From Treponema sp. OMZ 838 (GTDB taxonomy: Bacteria; Spirochaetota; Spirochaetia; Treponematales; Treponemataceae), in NCBI RefSeq assembly GCF_000775995.1, contig NZ_CP009227.1, positions 930,001-994,000 on the forward strand: 64,000 nucleotides of DNA, in the 5' to 3' direction. The notes below the pieces were generated by a model. The model ran no database searches. It was not told the origin of the DNA and saw only the letters and a program-made list of their open reading frames with translations. Both the position numbers and the translations under genes were made by a program. This document shows, piece by piece, positions 61,835 through 64,000 of the stretch; within the stretch, counting starts at the first letter, position 1, and each line of letters begins with the position of its first letter.

Positions 61835-63310
61835 TTATTCATTAACCACTTTCCAGTCTTTTATCGTTCTCGTCTTTTCATCAAAGGAACTTCCAATGAG
61901 CACTATTTTCTTCCCACTCGCCATGTACTTTGCGGCATAGTCTTTCTCTTTTATTTGCGCGATTGCATCTTCCGCCGTACCGTTACCGGAGAGTTTAAAC
62001 TCGAAGATATAAACAGTATCCGCTGTCTGCACTACACAGTCTGCTCTTCCTGTCGCACAATGCACCTCCGTTTGTGCAAACTGTCCCATCAGCGCAAAGA
62101 CAAGATACACTGCTGTCTGGTAGTTTTGTTCACGCAGTTTTAGGTTCTTGTCGGTGAAGTTGTCATACGGAATACTTGAAATAATCGCTTGCATCCGCTC
62201 CATAAAGCTATTTACATCACCCTTGCGGATGTCTTGTACAAACCGCCCTATCCATACCCCTGTTTGACCGAACGGCACGTCAGAGTATGCGGGTAAAAGA
62301 TTATGCAAAAAGCCGTACCGTACTTCATCATTGGGGAAGCCCAGCTGATAGAGTCTTAAATCGCTGATATATTTCTTTATTGTTAAGTACCCTGCTTGAA
62401 ATAGAATCGGCAGGGTATCTTGCGCTATTGCCCGATACGTTTGCAGCCCATCTTCATCAAGTTGCACATTGCCGTCCAAGTCGGGGATATAATAATGCGC
62501 TTCTTTTAAGAAGTGGACCAAAAAAGTCGGTGTCCCCGTGCTAAACCAATAGCTTTTGAGCTCTTTATCGTCAAAGGCATTGAGGAGACTATAAGGATTA
62601 TACATTCCCTCCCCGGCAGGATGGAACAGGTAGCCGTCGTACCACTGTTTTAAGGCAGCAAGCGTCTGCGGATAGTTAAGCGTTTGTTTTTCTGCAAGCG
62701 CTTTTATTTCAGGTTGAAAATTTGCTTCAAGCTCTTTTTGACTAATGCCACAAATACCGGCGTAGGTTTCATTGAGGCTGATATCTTTGAGATTATTCAA
62801 ATCGCTGAAAATGCTGATTTTGCTAAACTTTGTTACTCCGGTTAAAAAGGCAAACCGGATATATTGATCGCAGGTTTTAATTACCGAGTAAAAGGCTTTG
62901 CGCGTATTGCGGTAGTGTTCATTCAGCGCTTCATTTATTCCCATCGTTTGCAGAAGCGGCTTATCGTATTCGTCTACAAGAATAACGACCTGCTTGCCGG
63001 TTTGCTGATATGCAGCTTGTATCAGAGATGTAAACCGCTTAGCATGAGCGCGACCGTTCTTTTGTAGATTGTATTTCGGCTCTTCGGTATCTAAAAAATA
63101 ACTAAGAGTTTCATCTAAAGCTCCGCTCAGTTCATATTGTCCGGTATTAAAATCCAGATACAGCACCGGATATGCTTGCCATGGGGTTCGGTTTTCTTGT
63201 GCCACTTGCTCCTCTTCCGCTTTTTCAAGATACAAACCCTTGAACAACTCTTTTTGTCCAAGGAAATATGCTGCTAATGTTGAAAGGAAAAGGCTCTTAC
63301 CAATTATTTT
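61835..63310 (-). pseudogene. AAA-ATPase / PD-(D/E)XK-type protein, 5' end lost
   Basis: The common treponemal family with an N-terminal P-loop ATPase and C-terminal nuclease-like domain. Seen are GKSLFLSTLAAYFLGQKELF (part of Walker A, 63293 and on), QVVILVDEYDKPLLQTMG (Walker B), FLTGVTKFSKISIFSDLNNL, and near the end YIFEFKLSGNGTAEDAIAQI then IVLIGSSFD, the nuclease core. The normal start (FEKLR...DKT and SRPRRFGKS) is missing. Instead the frame upstream reads SYDVPHLPHRRTLSF and LLKKIIGKS, unrelated sequence. So the first 50-odd residues were replaced by other DNA, and the product is probably not functional. Confidence 0.75.
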
Positions 63311-63420
63311 TTTAAGCAGGTAAAAAGTACGAAAAGAAAGAGTGCGGCGGTGGGGAAGATGAGGAACATCATAGGATGTAAAAAGGTTGCGGTTTTACAT
63401 ACCCATTACTCCGCACGAAT
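63311..63420 (-). other. Foreign junction sequence upstream of the truncated ATPase
   Basis: About 110 bases replacing the gene's 5' end. On the minus strand it begins ATTCGTGCGGAG (63420-63409), the same 12 bases that open the CCCCGACGC repeat at 9999 and 11824. It also holds a 22-codon hydrophobic frame (MMFLIFPTAALFLFVLFTC...). It may be one end of a mobile repeat. The remaining bases to 63544 show only TATAAT-like boxes without good -35 partners. Confidence 0.4.
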
Positions 63421-63544
63421 AAAAAATATGCTACAATCGTTTTATAATATGTCAACTCTTTTTCACTCTGACGCTAATAGTTATAATGGAGCATCTTCGA
63501 TCAATATCCTTGAGTTTTTATGGGTGCCCAAAGTGAGGTTTTCA

Positions 63545-64000
63545 ATGAAAAAGATTATATTTGTAGATATTCCTATGAAAAAAATGAATGACACTACAGA
63601 TACCCAATGTTATGCAGGAACAGGAAATGCCGATTGCCGCTATACCGGTAAGGTGGTTTTTCCTGTCAATGCCGTGCTTGCAGAAAAATTGCAGAAAGGA
63701 GATCAGGTAAAAGCGGTACTCCTCACAACCATTACCGGCAAAGATCATTCAAGAGAAAATGCCGAACTTTTTCAGCAAGAACTAAATTCGATTAATGCTG
63801 CTATCGGTGCGCATATCGAATATGAGCGGCTTGCAACGGATTTTGTTGAATCAAAAGCAAGCCATGAAGCACGGCTCCGTAAAATGCTGCCGTTTATAGA
63901 AGAAGGCGCTGAACTCTATGCGGATATTACATTCGGACAAAAAACAATCCCCATGGTTTTAATGTGTGCCTTTCATTTTGCGGAAAAGTTTTTTGATGCA
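63545..64000 (+). CDS. CARF-like (Cas DxTHG family) protein, 5' part
   Basis: The first 152 codons of a gene that continues beyond the edge. MKKIIFVDIPMKKMNDTTDT, QCYAGTGNADCRY, then GDQVKAVLLTTITGKDH is a Rossmann-like start. LYADITFGQKTIPMVLMCAF matches the D-x-T-x-G motif with a following helix seen in Csx1/TM1812-type CRISPR-associated proteins, where it is usually DITHG. Such CARF proteins bind cyclic oligoadenylate in type III CRISPR defence. GAGG precedes the ATG. The effector domain, if any, lies outside. The His is replaced by Phe here. The call is moderate. Confidence 0.55.
   Translation, partial: MKKIIFVDIPMKKMNDTTDTQCYAGTGNADCRYTGKVVFPVNAVLAEKLQKGDQVKAVLLTTITGKDHSRENAELFQQELNSINAAIGAHIEYERLATDFVESKASHEARLRKMLPFIEEGAELYADITFGQKTIPMVLMCAFHFAEKFFDA

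Overview
The window looks like chromosomal DNA from a host-associated spirochaete of the genus Treponema. The evidence is an archaeal-type PheRS beta subunit, a short alanyl-tRNA synthetase that ends after its editing domain, an S10-spc-alpha ribosomal run led by tuf with no adk, map or infA, many TPR, LysM, SPOR and lipoprotein genes, and several dispersed palindromic repeat families. The genus is an inference from gene content; no rRNA gene is present to confirm it.

Layout. 0-6.8 kb: the 5' part of an outer-membrane-type protein, a YbaK-type editing deacylase, a possible PAP2-like membrane protein, then ctp protease, rsmE, a WecG/TagA glycosyltransferase and an mtnK-type kinase. 6.8-12.6 kb is accessory: an Rpn-type nuclease gene broken by palindromic repeats, a large FGE-domain lipoprotein, a 17-copy 8-bp tandem repeat, an RlmM-like methyltransferase whose 5' end runs through a repeat, and an AT-rich orphan gene between two perfect 22-bp direct repeats. 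12.6-27.5 kb: a long minus-strand operon from tuf to rpmB with a strong promoter about 400 bases before tuf. 27.5-34 kb: a DUF4139 protein, two membrane proteins and pheT. 34-35.4 kb: a hairpin-rich stretch and a DUF1275 protein. 35.4-42.7 kb: cell-envelope genes (DnaK-like/LysM fusion, lytic transglycosylase, uppP, ftsK). 42.8-48.7 kb: methyltransferase, TPR lipoprotein, nusB, SurA-like chaperone and alaS. 48.7-55 kb: tatD, tRNA-Leu, rlpA, two very small genes, three exported proteins and an antitoxin/PIN pair. 55-61.4 kb: a MoxR-DUF58-TgpA-TPR operon. 61.4-64 kb: a NifX-like protein, a 5'-damaged AAA/nuclease-type gene, and the start of a protein with a Cas DxTHG (CARF)-like motif running off the edge.

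The most interesting material is non-coding. A palindromic element of about 123 bp with 12-bp terminal inverted repeats occurs in four complete copies. It travels with a three-hairpin module in which loops and linkers are conserved while the stems change sequence but stay complementary. Two genes (alaS and the DUF58 gene) carry single-base frameshifts in homopolymer runs, and one exported-protein gene has a G12/T13 tract next to its promoter. Two minus-strand promoters lie so close to their start codons that the mRNAs should be leaderless. The last 450 bases suggest that a type III CRISPR accessory locus may lie just outside the window.
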